Positions 33,130 to 44,618 of a DNA stretch of 64,000 nt are shown here, piece after piece. Below the pieces are notes generated by a model. The model did not search any database and was not told the origin of the DNA. It was given only the letters and a program-made list of their open reading frames with translations. Position 1 is the stretch's first letter; each line of letters opens with the position of its first letter. The DNA is from Heterohyrax brucei (Eukaryota > Chordata > Mammalia > Hyracoidea > Procaviidae): the NCBI GenBank assembly GCA_028571685.1, contig CM053143.1, forward strand, positions 9,911,501-9,975,500. Reading direction: 5' to 3'. The position numbers and the translations under genes were made by a program.

Positions 33130-34620
33130 TAAAATTGATGAATATGCACATGGACCTCATCTGACAGACTCTATCTGTGGAAAGAGTTGTTGAAGAAGCT
33201 CAGTACTGTCAGTCAGGACAGTCGGGGGCTGACTACATAAGAGACCACCAATTGCTCATATGGAAGTTCAATGTGAAGCTTAAGAAAATCTTGCAAGTCT
33301 GCAAGAGCCAAAGTGCAACCTTGAATACTTCCTGCCTGAAATGAAACACCATCCCAGTAGCAGATTTGACGTAAATGTACACTAGTAACTAAAGACCAGA
33401 AGAGTTGTGGGAAGACATCAAGAATGTCATCTATGAAGAAAGTGAAAGGCCATTAAAAAGACAAGAAAGGAAAAATCAAAATGTGTATCAGAAGAGATTC
33501 TGAAATGTGCTATTAAATGGAGAGCAACTTAAGAGAGAAGAAGAAAAGGCAAAGGGAAAGAGCTGAATAGAAGAATTCAAAGGGTGGTGTGAAAAGACAG
33601 GGTATTACAAGGAAATGCTAAAAGATCTAGAGTTAAGAACACAGAAAATGAAGACCACAACTGCCATTTCTCAAGCTGAAAGAACTGAAAAGAAAATTCA
33701 AGTTTTGAATGACCTTACTAAGGGATTCTGTAGGAAAAAATCAGAAAAACAGAATGGCACTGGAAAAACCAAAAGAAGATGGGATGAATATAGAATCACT
33801 AAACTTTAAAGAATCGGTCAACATTCAGTCATTCCAGGAGATAGCACATGATCAAAAACCACTGGTACCAAAAGAATAAGCTCAAGCTGCACTGAAGGCA
33901 CAGATAAAAGATAAAATAAAATAAGGCTCCAGGAACAGATGGAATACCAACTGAGAAGCTTCCACTAATGGATGCATTGCTGGAAGCACTTCTTAATTAT
34001 ATCAAGAAACGAGGAAGCGAGTTACCTGGCTAACAGACTGGAAGGGACCTGTATTCATGCTCATTACAAAGAGACACAATCAAACAGAATGTAGAAATTA
34101 TTGAAAAGTATCACTAACACTACATGTTAATAAAATTCTGAAGATAATTGTACATTGGTACAGAGCTGCTGTAAGTTCAAGCTAGATTCAGAAGAGGACG
34201 TGCAACAACAACTATCATTGCTTTTGTCTGCTAAATTTTGTCTGAAAACAGAGAATACCAGAAAGTTGTTTACTTATGCTTTATCAGTGATGCAAAGGCA
34301 TTTCAATTGTGTGGATCATAACATATTATAGATGACATTGCAAAGAATGAGAATTACAGAATACTTAATTGTGCTCAGAATATTGGTGGCTTAGTGGTTA
34401 AGTGCTCTGGCTTGCTAACCAAAAGAATGGCAGTTCAAATTAAACAGGCACTTCTTGGAAAGCCTATGGAGCAGTTCCACACTGTCTTATACGATCACTA
34501 TGAGTTGGAGTAGACTTGACAGTAACAATGTTCTTTTTTTCTTTTTTAATTGTGTTTATGCAGAACATGTATAAGGTTCATGAAGGAGTCATGGAAACAA
34601 GGGGATACTTACTTGTAGCG
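33130..34620 (+). mobile_element. RTE (BovB-type) LINE fragment
   Basis: Decayed coding for an endonuclease/RT protein. The clearest blocks are 'FRRGRATTTIIAF' (about 34188-34227) and 'SDAKAFNCVDHN' (about 34286-34323), both typical of RTE reverse transcriptases. After an inserted SINE (34380-34532) comes a block that corresponds to the EQGDT segment. Frames are broken; an open stretch at 33615-33809 is part of the endonuclease-RT linker. The 5' and 3' ends are missing. Confidence 0.85.
34380..34532 (+). mobile_element. AfroSINE-type SINE inside RTE
   Basis: Short-form copy with head 'TGGCTTAGTGGTTAAGTGC' and tail 'CTATGAGTTGGAGTAGAC'. It interrupts the RT coding region of the RTE LINE whose machinery probably mobilises this SINE family. 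Confidence 0.85.
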
Positions 34621-34639
34621 GCCTACAGGAAAGCATAGA

Positions 34640-35188
34640 ACTACCTAAATGGTTTCCAAGGAGCAGCTGGCAAATTCACCAACACCATGATTCAAATGCG
34701 TTAATTCTTTAGTCTTCCTTATTCGCTGTCCAGCCTCTGCATGCATATGAGACCATTGAAAATACCGTGGCTTTGTTCAGGCATACCTTAGTCCTTGAAG
34801 TAACATTTCTGCTTGGATTTTTTGCAGATCCCTCTTGATGTACTACTGCAATTTTTCAGTTGCCATCAGTAAAATTTTACTTACATGTGATATTGATATT
34901 GTTGAAGAATTTCTGCATCCTGCTGGGCTACATTTCCTTGAAACGGGCACATATATACATCTCTTCTAGATAGCTGACTTCCTAATTTCGTGGCATAGAC
35001 AAGTGTTTTCAGCATTGTTCCCATTTATTGAAGAATCTCCGTGGCTTTTCTGCCAATTTGTAGAGACGTGGTTTTCACCAGTACCTCAGTACATCTTGAA
35101 CTTCTTTCTTCCATACCATCAATTATTGATCATCTAGTACCCCATGTACTAGTTAAAGTCAACCAATTCTTTTTAGGATAGACTCAAA
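34640..35188 (-). mobile_element. RTE (BovB-type) LINE, second copy, opposite strand
   Basis: On the minus strand this carries RTE coding from the endonuclease-RT linker to near the C-terminus. The C-terminal block is at 34660-34800, and sequences such as 'TGGCATAGACAAGTG' (plus-strand reading) appear in order. Between about 34815 and 34830 a large part of the RT is deleted. It overlaps in content with 33808-34250, so the two copies form a long imperfect inverted repeat. Confidence 0.8.
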
Positions 35189-35189
35189 C

Positions 35190-35343
35190 CAAATCAAACC
35201 CAAAGCCACTGAGTTGATTCCAACCATAGAAACCCTATAAGACAGGAAACTGTCCTAAGGTATTTCCAAGGACTGGCTGGTAGATTCGAACTGCCAGCGT
35301 TTTGGTTAGCAGCTAAGTTCTTAACCACTGCATCATCAGGAAT
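35190..35343 (-). mobile_element. AfroSINE-type SINE
   Basis: Short-form minus-strand copy, full length, with 'AGATTCGAACTGCC' B-box complement and 'TTTTGGTTAGCAGC'. It abuts the RTE copy directly. Confidence 0.85.
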
Positions 35344-36460
35344 TCTGGAACAGACTAGGAAAGGGAAATAACCAAAACTTGAAATTTCTAATTTTCATAT
35401 TAAATTAATTTCATGTTGAGAATATAAATGCACAAAGAAAGTTGTTAACAGCACTTTCCCATCTATATCACTTCTTTCTTACTTTTTTTTATTGTGACTG
35501 AGTAAAAATACACATTCCCATATAAATTTGCATGCCCACCTATGTGCAGCTTCCAATGCTCTGCCTTCCTGGTGACAGCACACTATTCCCCTCTGCTCCA
35601 TACATGTCTCATCCTCCCAACAGCCTCCTTTCCCCTTCTCTCCACCCACTCCCCTTCCTCCAGCCAGAGGTCAGCAGGATGATATCCTATAGATGCATAG
35701 AACCATAAAGTGCACCCAATATATAGTCACTCTGTGTCACCAAGTCCAATCCCTTGCTGTCCGAAGAGTAGACCTTCATTATGATCCACAGGCAAAGGCA
35801 GCATCAGGGCCTAGGGCCATGCACCCAGAGGAACCGCTTAGCTGCTGGACCACCAATTGTGGTCTTTTAGTGGAGATCTCAGGGTGAAGCCCTTTTTATT
35901 CTTGTGTTGCCAGTGAGACTCAACTTTGTGAGCTCTATCATGGCTATCACTTGTGGTGGCCGAGGACCATCTGGTTCTTCTGGTCCCAAGTTGATGTAGG
36001 CACCCACTCATGTGGGTCTCTCTGCCTTCTGGGTCATCATTTTGGTCCTTAGTGAGCATCTGTTCCTGCTGAGTTGGAACCATTGGCCATGCCCTCAGAT
36101 GGCAGCTTCTCAGCTTTTAAGACCCAGATGTCACTCACCAATGTGGGGTGTAGAGAGCCCTCTCAGCAAAATGCTAGTTGTGCCAACTGGCTTCAATTTC
36201 GCCAAACAGCATGGTCCCCTGCCCCCTGCCCCAGCTACTCTGTCCTTGCATTATTGGGTTATGATGGGAGGAGTACTCAACTTACGTTGAAGTCCACTTA
36301 ATATTGTTCTTGTTTCAAGCGTGTGCTGTCACCGATTTCAACCAACCAAACTTCTACCAACTATCTAATCTAAACCTTTTCCCCCTCACCCTCCCTTCCT
36401 CCCCTCCCTTGCAGCCATCAAAGAGTCTTTTCTTCTATGCATAAGTCTGTTTCTGTGTTC

Positions 36461-39400
36461 TTATCGTAGGGGTCTCATACAATATTTATCCTTTTGTCTT
36501 TGACTACTTTCACTCAGCATAATGTCTTCCAGTTAAAACCAGGTTATGAGATGTTTCCTGAAATCATCATTGTTCTTTATCATTGCATAGTGCTCCATTG
36601 AGTATATATACCGTTGTTTACCTATCCATTCCTCTATTGTTGGGCATCTGGGTTGATTCTATCTTTTTGCTATCATGGACTGTGTTGCAATAAACATTCT
36701 TGTGCATGTATCCGTTGGTGTGAATGGCCTTGATTCTGTAGGATGTATTCCAAGTAATAGAATTACTTGGTCAAATGGTATATCGATATCCATTTTTTAA
36801 AGGAAGTGCCAGATTGCTTTTCAAAGAGGCTGGACCATTTTGCAACCCCACCACAGTGTAGGAGATTTCTACTTTTTCCACAGCCTCTCCAGTATTTGTT
36901 GTTTTGTGTTTTTTGGATCATGGCCAACCATGCTGGGGTGAAATGGTATCTTTAATAACTAAAGATCATGAACACATCTGCATGTGTTTTTTGGCTGCCT
37001 GGATCTCCTTTTTAGAGAAATGTCTGTCCATCTCCTTTGCCCATTGCTTAATTGGATGATTTATCTTCTTCTTATTGATATTTTGTAGTACCTTATAGAT
37101 TATGGAGATCAAGCATTGCTCTGACATAGAGTTGCCAAATATTTTCTTCCATTCTGTAGGTGGCCTTTTAACTCTTGTGATAAAGTCTTCGGATGAGCAA
37201 AGGTGATTGACTCTTAATAGTTCCCATTTAACTATTTTCTCTTCTGTTGATTGTGGTTTGTTTGACAGATTTTGAAGTCTGTCTACATGGTGTATTAAAA
37301 CTTCCATTGTTGTTCCTACTTTTTCTTGGATGATCTTTATCATTTTAGATTTGATATTTAGGTCTTTTATTGAATTTGAGTTGGTTTTTGTATAAGGTGT
37401 AAGATATGGATCTTATTTTAATTTATTGCAGATGGATATCCAATTTTGCCAGCGCCATTTGTTAAAGACATTGTTTTTACCCCAGTTTAATATCTTAGGG
37501 CCTTTGTTCAATATCAGCTGCTGATAGGCAGATAGTGTTATCTCTGGAGTCTCAATTCTGTTCCATTGATCGATCTGTCTGTTCTTGTACCAGTACCAGG
37601 ATGTTTTGACCACTGTGGCAGTGTAATAGGTTCTGAAGTTGAGTAATGAGAGGCCTCCCAATGTAGTATTCTTCTTTAGTAGTACTTTACTTATCAGGGG
37701 TTTGTTCCTTTTCCAAACAAAATTGGTGATTTGTTTTTCCTTCTAATTAAAAAATGATGCTCGAACTTGTATTGGGATTGCATTATATAAGTAGATTGTT
37801 AGGGGTAAAATAGACATTTTCACAATGTTAAGTCTTCCTATCCATGAACAGGGGAGGTTTCTCCATTTATCTAAGTCTCTCTTAGTTTCTTGTAGTAATG
37901 GCTTGTAGTTCTTTGTAAAGCTCTATTATTCTCTGGCTAGGTTAATTCCTAGATACTTTATCTTCTTGGGGGCTATAGTAAATGGTATTGATTTGATGAT
38001 ATCTTCATTAGCAGTCTCACTGTTGGTATAAAGGAATCCTACTGATTTACTTATGTTTACCTTGTATTCTGAAACTTCACTGAACTCTTCTATCAGTTTG
38101 AATAGTTTCCTTGTAGATTCTTTGGGATTCTCTGCATATACAATCAGAAAACAAGGAGATTTTGACTTCTTCTTTGCCAATGCAGATGCCATTTATTTCT
38201 TGGTCTTGTCTAATTGCTCTGGCTAGAACATCTAATACTATGTTGAATAGGTGAGGTGAGAGTGGGCATCCTTGTCTAGTTCCTGTTCTCAAGGGAAACT
38301 CATTCAGTCTGTCTCCATTAACATAGGCAGTTGGCTTTGTTTAAATGGCCCATATTGCATTGAAGAATTTTCCATCTATTCCTATTTTGCTGAGAGTTTT
38401 TAGCATGAATGGGTGTTGGACTTTATCAAACGCCTTTTCTGCATCAACTGACAAAATCAGGTGATTCTTGTCTTTTGTGATATTCATGTGGTTAATCACG
38501 TGAATTGGTTTTTTGATGTTGAACCAGCCTTGCATCGCTTGTATGAATCCATTTTGGTCACGATGGATTAATTTTTTAATATGTTGTTGTATCCTACTGG
38601 CAAGAGTTTTGTTGAAGATTTTTGCATCTAGATTCATGAGTGATATCAGTCTGTAGTTCTCCTTTTTGGTTGGGTCTTTCCCTGCCTTTGGTATCAGGAT
38701 TATGCTGGCTCCGTAGAATGAGTTTGGGAGTATTCCATCCCTTTCTATACTGTGAAATAGTCTCATTAGTATTGGAGATAACTCCTCTGTAAAAGCTTGG
38801 TAGAATTCTGTGGTGAAGCTATCTGGGCCCAGGCTTTTTTTGCTTGGCAGTTTTGTGATGACTTTTTTAATCTCTTCCTTTGTGATGGGTTTATTAAGTT
38901 GTTCGGCTTCACGTTGTGATAATTCTCTTATGATATTTTTGATTTCTGTTGGATCTGTGTGACAACTACCCTCTCATTTCTTATTTGGGTTTTTTGTTTC
39001 CTTTCCTGTTTTTCTTTAGTAAGTTTAGCCAGTGGTTTGTCAATTTTGTTGCTCGTTTCAGAAAACCAGCTTTTGGTGTTTTCATTTTTTTCAATTGTTT
39101 TTCTATTCCCTAATTCATTTAATTCTTCTCTAATATTTAGGATCTGTTTTCTTCTGTTGCCTGAAGGGTTGTTCTGTTGTTCTCTCTCTACTTGTTCAAA
39201 CGGTAGGGTTAGTTCTTTGATTTGGTTTCTTTCTTCCTCCCAAATGTGTGTATTTATGGAGATAAACATACCTCTGAGCACTACTTTGGCTGTATCCCAT
39301 AGCTTCTAGTAGGCAATGTTTTCATTCTCATTGGAATCCATGAATTTCTTTATTTCATCCTTGATTTCTTCTATAACCCATGGTTTTTTGAGCAAGATGT

Positions 39401-40155
39401 TGTTCAGTTTCCAAGAGTTCCACTTTCTCTCTGTTTTTTCTGCTGTTGATTTTGACTTTGACGGCTTTATATTCTGAGAAGATACTTTGCATTAATTCAA
39501 TGATATGGATTATGTTGAGAATTGCATTATGTGCTAACACATGGTCAATTCTGGAGAATATTCCATGTGCACTGGAGAAGAAAGCCTAGTTGTCTGCTGA
39601 TGAGTAGAAAGTTATGCATATATCAGTGAGGTTTAGTTGGTTAATTGTGGCAATGAGGTCTTCTGTATCTTTACTGAGCTTTTTGCTAGACAATCTTTTG
39701 AGTATTGAGAGTGGAGTGTTCAAAGTTCCCACTATTACTGCAGAGTGGTCTAACTCTTTTTTGAGTGTAGTCAGTGTTTCTTCGACATATTTAGCTGCTC
39801 TGATATTAGGTGCATAAATATTTAGTATAGTTAAGTCTTCCTTGTGTACTGAACCTTTCAGCAATAGTGTCCATCTTTGTCTACCATGGTGGATTTTACA
39901 TTAAAATTGATTTTGTCTGAGGATTAGACTTGCCACACCTGCTCTTCTTTGTTCATTGCTAGCTTGATATATATTCTTCCATTCTTTAATTTTCAGTTTT
40001 TTCCTATCTTTAAGTCTCAAGTGAGATTCTTGTGGACAACATATGGATGGGTCATGTCTTTTGATCCAAGATGTCACTCAACGTCTCTTTACTGGAGCAT
40101 TCAGTCCACTCACATACAATGTAATTCTTGATAGGTGTGTATTCAGTGCTGCCAT
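36461..40155 (-). pseudogene. L1 ORF2 pseudogene
   Basis: ORF2 runs from an ATG at 40155 to a TAA at 36461-36463, in pieces. The endonuclease part is open at 39586-39864 ('LNIYAPNIRAAKYVEETL', with 'GTLNTPLS' in place of GDFNTPLS, so a catalytic-loop Asp is lost). The RT part has '[13 protein letters not shown]' (in 38341-38766) and '[13 protein letters not shown]' (in 38077-38292), but FADD is altered to 'FSDC'. The enzyme would be dead even if the frames were joined. Confidence 0.9.
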
Positions 40156-40589
40156 TGTGATATGTTTATTTTTGTGTTGATGTTTTCTCTGTTGTTCTCA
40201 TTAGTCTGCTCTGGAACATCTTTTTTTGTGAGTTGATTTTTCACCTTTTTCAGAGCTGTAGTAGTTGTCAAGACTCCTATGTTACATTTTAGGATATGGT
40301 ACATTGCATCTTGGTTGTGCTTTACAGCTGCCCCTATGAACCCCCTTAATAAACCATATATAAACTCAATTTTAATTACTACCAGTCTCATCACCTTCCT
40401 CTCCATTTGGAAGGACTATAACAACTGTAGTACATCCCTCTTTTTAATATGATGGCACCTTAGTTTTCCTGATAATCACTGGATTGTTTCTTTCAGTATT
40501 AAAGCTGTGGTTGAGTTTGGACCCTTCTCTAACTGAGTAAATTCTGAATAATGTGTCATTCTAAAATATAAAGTTAGTAGTTTTGTTCT

Positions 40590-41560
40590 TCTAAGCCAAA
40601 GCCAAGAACTTCTTTTAGCATTTCTTGTAGTTTCAGTTTGGTTTTTACAAAGTTTCTGAATTTCTGTTTATCTGGGAATATCTTAATTTTGTTTTCATAT
40701 TTGAAAGATAGTTTTGAAGGATATATAATTCTTGGTTGGAAGTTGTTCTCCTTCAAGGCTTTGAAAGTGTCATGCCACTGTCTCTGTGCCACCACGGTTT
40801 CTGCTGAGAAATCTGACAAAAGCCTACAGGGTTTCCCTCTGAATGCTAGCTTTGTTTTGAGTCTTGCTGCATTTAAGAGTTGCTGCTTATGTTTCATTTT
40901 GTTAAGCTTGACTATAATATGTCTTGGAGTCTATTTTGTTGAGATCTGTATTTAGTGGCATATCAAATGCATCTGGGATATCTACATTCTCTTCCTTCAT
41001 GATTTCTGGGAAGTGTTCTGTCAGCAGCTCAGCAACAATACTCTCTGTGTGCTCAGGTGTCTCATCCTGTTCAGGGATTCCCATTAATCGAAGGTTGTTC
41101 CTATTAATAGAGTCCCACATCATTCTTAATGCCTCTTCATTTTGCTGGTTTATTTTTTCTGATTTGTCCTCATAGATGCTGGCATCAGTAGCTCTGTCTT
41201 CCAAGTCAGAAATTCTTTTTTTCCATTTGTTGCATTCTGTTTTATTGGCTTGGAATGGAAGTTTCTATGTCTTTGATTTTGTTCTTGATCTGTTGGATTT
41301 CAGAGTACTGATGTTCCATCAGATCCAAGAGCTTGTTTAATTTTTCATTTTGTTGTGCTGCATTTTGCATAAGGTCTAGAAGGGCTCTGTATATAATCCT
41401 TTTGTGTTGATCTTCTGATGATTTCAGAAAAGTTTCTTCATCTGGAAAACTTCTTGGTTGTTTAGTTTGAGCGACTTCTGAAACCATGGGTGATTTCTTG
41501 TTTGCCACAAGCATCTGCTTGTGCTGAAAAATGCAGCACAACAAAATGAAAAATTTTGGG
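40590..41560 (-). pseudogene. L1 ORF1 pseudogene
   Basis: Three open pieces line up: the N-terminal half of the coiled coil (41242-41544), 'NEEALRMMWDSINRNNLRLMGIPEQ' and 'LLTEHFPEIMKEENVDIPDAF' (40902-41204), and the RNA-binding C-terminal part 'FRGKPCRLLSDFSAETVVAQ' (40574-40897). Near the N-terminus about 30 bp (41525-41556) is an inverted copy of 41337-41370, which destroys the start region. Confidence 0.85.
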
Positions 41561-41639
41561 GTTTCATGTGAGTAAATAGAGGCTGAGAGAGATACTGTGA
41601 GGATGGACTGCAGATGTTTCTCTAGGCTGTCTTAAAATG

Positions 41640-42540
41640 TAAAACAAAAGGTATCCGACCACTTCCCAAGTCAGTCAGGTTTTCAGGTGTAGAGGTCCCT
41701 CTTCCCAACTGGCAAAGTAAGTACCTCTATGTCCAACCCCAGATGACATGAACTGGTTCAAAATAAAGCAATGCTACTGCCCTGTTGGCCTCTGCTGACA
41801 TGGCCAAGCCTCAGGCAACACTGTGTAGACTACTGCTTTTCTGGTATAAAAGCACTCTCCTGTGGGCAGGCTCTGGCTCCTAAGCTAAGAATTAGATCCA
41901 GCTGCGTCCACTATATCCCTGATGGTGCCCTCCACATGGTAGGCAGATAGAGGGGCTAAAGGTGCCGAGATGTAGTGGGTCTTCAGCCTCTGTTGCTGGG
42001 TCCCCACTGTAGGCGACACTGTGTAAACTACTGCTTTTCTGTTGGAGAAGTGTTGTCCTGTTTGCAGTTGCTGGCTCCCAGGCTAAGAATTCAGTCCTGC
42101 TAAAATCTCCATATCCAACGTGGTGTACCTCACATAGGCCTCACAGTTCCGTACAAACCATGCTGTGGCAGAGATAAAAAGAGAGGCCCAAGTTGGCTAG
42201 GGGTAGAGTCCTAAGCCTGGCTCTCACAATTTGGCAATTTTGCCTGCCTATCCCACCAGCAGTGTGTCTGAGACTAGCTGCTAGGCAAGACCCAGCTCTG
42301 CCCACTGGCCAAGACAGAGGGAAAAAAGTCACAGTGGTGCATTACCTCCAGTCTGTCAGAGCCAGGGCTAGGCGGGAGCAGGAATAGTGAAAGAGAGGTG
42401 ATTTTTTGTTACAGCCCTGTGTTGTGTCCTGGGGCTCACTAGGTGACCAGAAGGCTTCATTTGATTATCATTTCAGGTCTTGGTTTCCAGAGAGATATAA
42501 GGAAATGTGTGCTTAGTCTGCCATCTTGACTCCGCCCCCT
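41640..42540 (-). promoter_or_regulatory. L1 5' UTR/promoter with YY1-like site and tandem units
   Basis: Minus-strand CAAGATGGCAG at about 42518-42528 matches the YY1 core. Two units are seen in plus-strand reading as 'CACTGTGTAGACTACTGC' at about 41820 and 'CACTGTGTAAACTACTGC' at about 42018, 198 bp apart, each followed by 'TGGCTCC...AGCTAAGAATT'-type matches. The region is GC-richer than its surroundings. Confidence 0.7.
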
Positions 42541-42647
42541 GTTACGATCTATATCATTTGTATAATAACAAACTGTACACTGCTGGTTTTGTGACTGCCT
42601 TTGTTTGAAAAAGGTAAAGAGAAAGAAGATGGCTTTTTTCTTAAAAG

Positions 42648-42809
42648 AAAACCAAATCCATTGCTGCCAAGTCGATTCCAACTTATAGAGACCTGGTACA
42701 GCAGAGTAGAAGTGCTCCATAGAATTTTCAAGGAGCACCTGGTGGAAACGAGCTGTCAATCTTTTGGTTAGCAGCCACCGCATTTACCTACTATGCCATC
42801 AGTGTTTCT
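42648..42809 (-). mobile_element. AfroSINE-type SINE
   Basis: Full-length short-form minus-strand copy, with 'AAGTCGATTCCAACTTATAG' at its tail and 'TTTTGGTTAGCAGCC' in the head. Confidence 0.85.
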
Positions 42810-43077
42810 ATCTTTCTCCTTAGGTACTGAAAACAGGCAGGTATAATCCAAAAGGTGTTTATTCCACACTTTCATTGGCAGTGTTTTGTTAGCTAAGTAA
42901 ATTCTAAAAGAGGCAGAGTAGATTAGACTAAGTCCCAAAAACAGAGTAGACAATAACAGATACTTCATCTAAAAGATAACAAACTGACAATGCATGTGGA
43001 AACTTGTAAACACAGTATCCTTCTGTATAGGGCAATGACAAGGTATAGTTTTTAATGACATAAAGGACAATGTAAAA

Positions 43078-43233
43078 AAACAAAACCCAAACCCATTGCC
43101 ATTCAGTCAATTCTGATTCATAGCAACCCTGTAGCACAGGGTAGAACTGCCCCATGCAGTTTCCAAGGATGTGAATTGTTGACCCTTTGGTTAGCAGCCA
43201 TAGCATTTAACCACTACACCACCAGAGTTTCCA
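43078..43233 (-). mobile_element. AfroSINE-type SINE
   Basis: Minus-strand copy with all blocks present ('CATTGCCATTCAGTCAATTC', 'AGAACTGCCCCATGCAG', 'TTTGGTTAGCAGCC'). The tail side is A/C-rich. Confidence 0.88.
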
Positions 43234-44521
43234 ACATAGAAAAGAGAGTAGTAATCTAAAATAGTTTAAATAAAACTACAGATTGAACAAATTTTAGTGA
43301 TTTACAATTAATGACCCAAATTCCACCCATCTAAAAGATTTCTATGGTGTAACCATCCTCAAATGTATTCTGAATAGAGACCTAGTTAGATGTTCTACTT
43401 AGAGGCTATGCTATTGAAATAGGCTTTTATCAGCAACAAATGGGCATAGTAACATAATTCAACAAGCATGAAGTAATGGAATGAGATTAAACAAAGGAAA
43501 ACATACACCCACAAAGGTGAACATAGTGTTGGAGGTCTCCAGCTGCATATTTTAGAATTCTGAATCAAATATAAAACGTCCAGCATAGTCTTCCCAGCAT
43601 GTACATTATTTGTTGGAAGCCAGAATGCTGCTTCAGTGCATTCCAATTCCTTACTTTGTTACATAATAATGTGCTTAAAAAGCAACACATTGTGAGCTTG
43701 GGAGCTGTTAGGCATTTATTTACCATGGTGGGTTAATCTCATTCAGTGAGGTATAGAAGCGCAATAATGAGTGCTACAGTATATAAGCTAATTGCTAGGA
43801 TAAAACCAAATGAATAATTACTTAACTCCAGAATGAGGCCTGCGGGAATTTTTCTTTAATAAAGGTTTAATTCACCAGTGATAATGAATGCAATCTCACG
43901 TACTACTGAATAACACCATTAGCATAATGGCTGTGATACAAAAACTATAATTAGAACTCAACAGAAATGTTAATTACAACCACCAAGGTACTGAATGAAA
44001 TACTGTTGTTTAAGAAATTGACCTGCTTTGCTGTTGTGCATTATGGGCTCAATGATATCTCTTTAAATAAATATATATAAATAAAAAAAACATATGTATA
44101 TATGTACTAAAATAGCTTTTGTCATTCTTCTAAAAGTCTCTTAGATGAAATAAACATATTAATGAAGAATTGTTCTAGACATTGACAAGCCTGCTAAATA
44201 CAAATATTATTAAAAGTTTTGGTTTTTATCTTGGTTAAATGCAAACATCAATATTTGTATTTTAAAAAATTCAAAGGTAGAGATTGTAGTGGTGCCCAAT
44301 TTTGCATTTCACTGATGTTTGCTCTAAGACATCTATAATTAGCTATTGAAAATGAACAGATATGAAATATTATACTAAATTGAAAAAATAGTTTCAATAA
44401 TCAAAACAAGAAAAGTCAAAGTCATGAACTAATGTTTTTGAAAATCAACTAGATTCTTAAAAGGCTTTGTATTTCTACATCAGATATGTGAATGTGTATA
44501 TACTATTTAGCTGTATACATC
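43234..44521. other. Repeat-poor DNA with a candidate conserved non-coding block
   Basis: No repeat is recognised. The part 43690-44060 is AT-rich but not simple, with homeodomain-type cores (TAATTAC, ATTAGCATAATGG) and a non-random look. The remainder is AT-rich and featureless. Confidence 0.4.
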
Positions 44522-44618
44522 ATATCCACCAAGCACTCCTTGGATACTCCATGGCGTAGTTCTACTTTGGTCTTTAGGGTCCCCATGAGTTGGACTCAAC
44601 TCGATTGCACTGGGTATT
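44522..44618 (+). mobile_element. AfroSINE-type SINE, 3' half
   Basis: 5'-truncated copy: 'AGCACTCCTTGGATACTCC', then 'GTTCTACTTTGG' and the hairpin region 'ATGAGTTGGACTCAACTCG', then 'ATTGCACTGGG'. The hairpin is well preserved. Confidence 0.85.

Larger units (their letters stand above)
35474..42546 (-). mobile_element. Full-length L1 LINE with target-site duplication
   Basis: The 5' end at about 42540 reads GGGGGCGGAGTCAAGATGGC on the minus strand, and the poly(A) side lies at 35484-35491. Direct repeats of ATCTATATCA flank it (35461-35470 and 42547-42556; 12 of 13 if extended). The order is 5' UTR, ORF1 (to about 40590), ORF2 (40155-36461), 3' UTR, total about 7.05 kb. Both ORFs are broken. 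It is the only copy in the window with both natural ends and no foreign insertion. Confidence 0.95.

Noticed and set aside
33130..35188. Twin-primed single RTE insertion (plus arm then minus arm)
   Set aside because: The two arms cover overlapping parts of the RTE ORF, which one twin-priming event would not give; two insertions fit better.
35474..42546. Potentially active full-length L1
   Set aside because: ORF1 and ORF2 carry many stops and frameshifts, FADD is changed to FSDC, and the endonuclease GDFNTPLS block is damaged.
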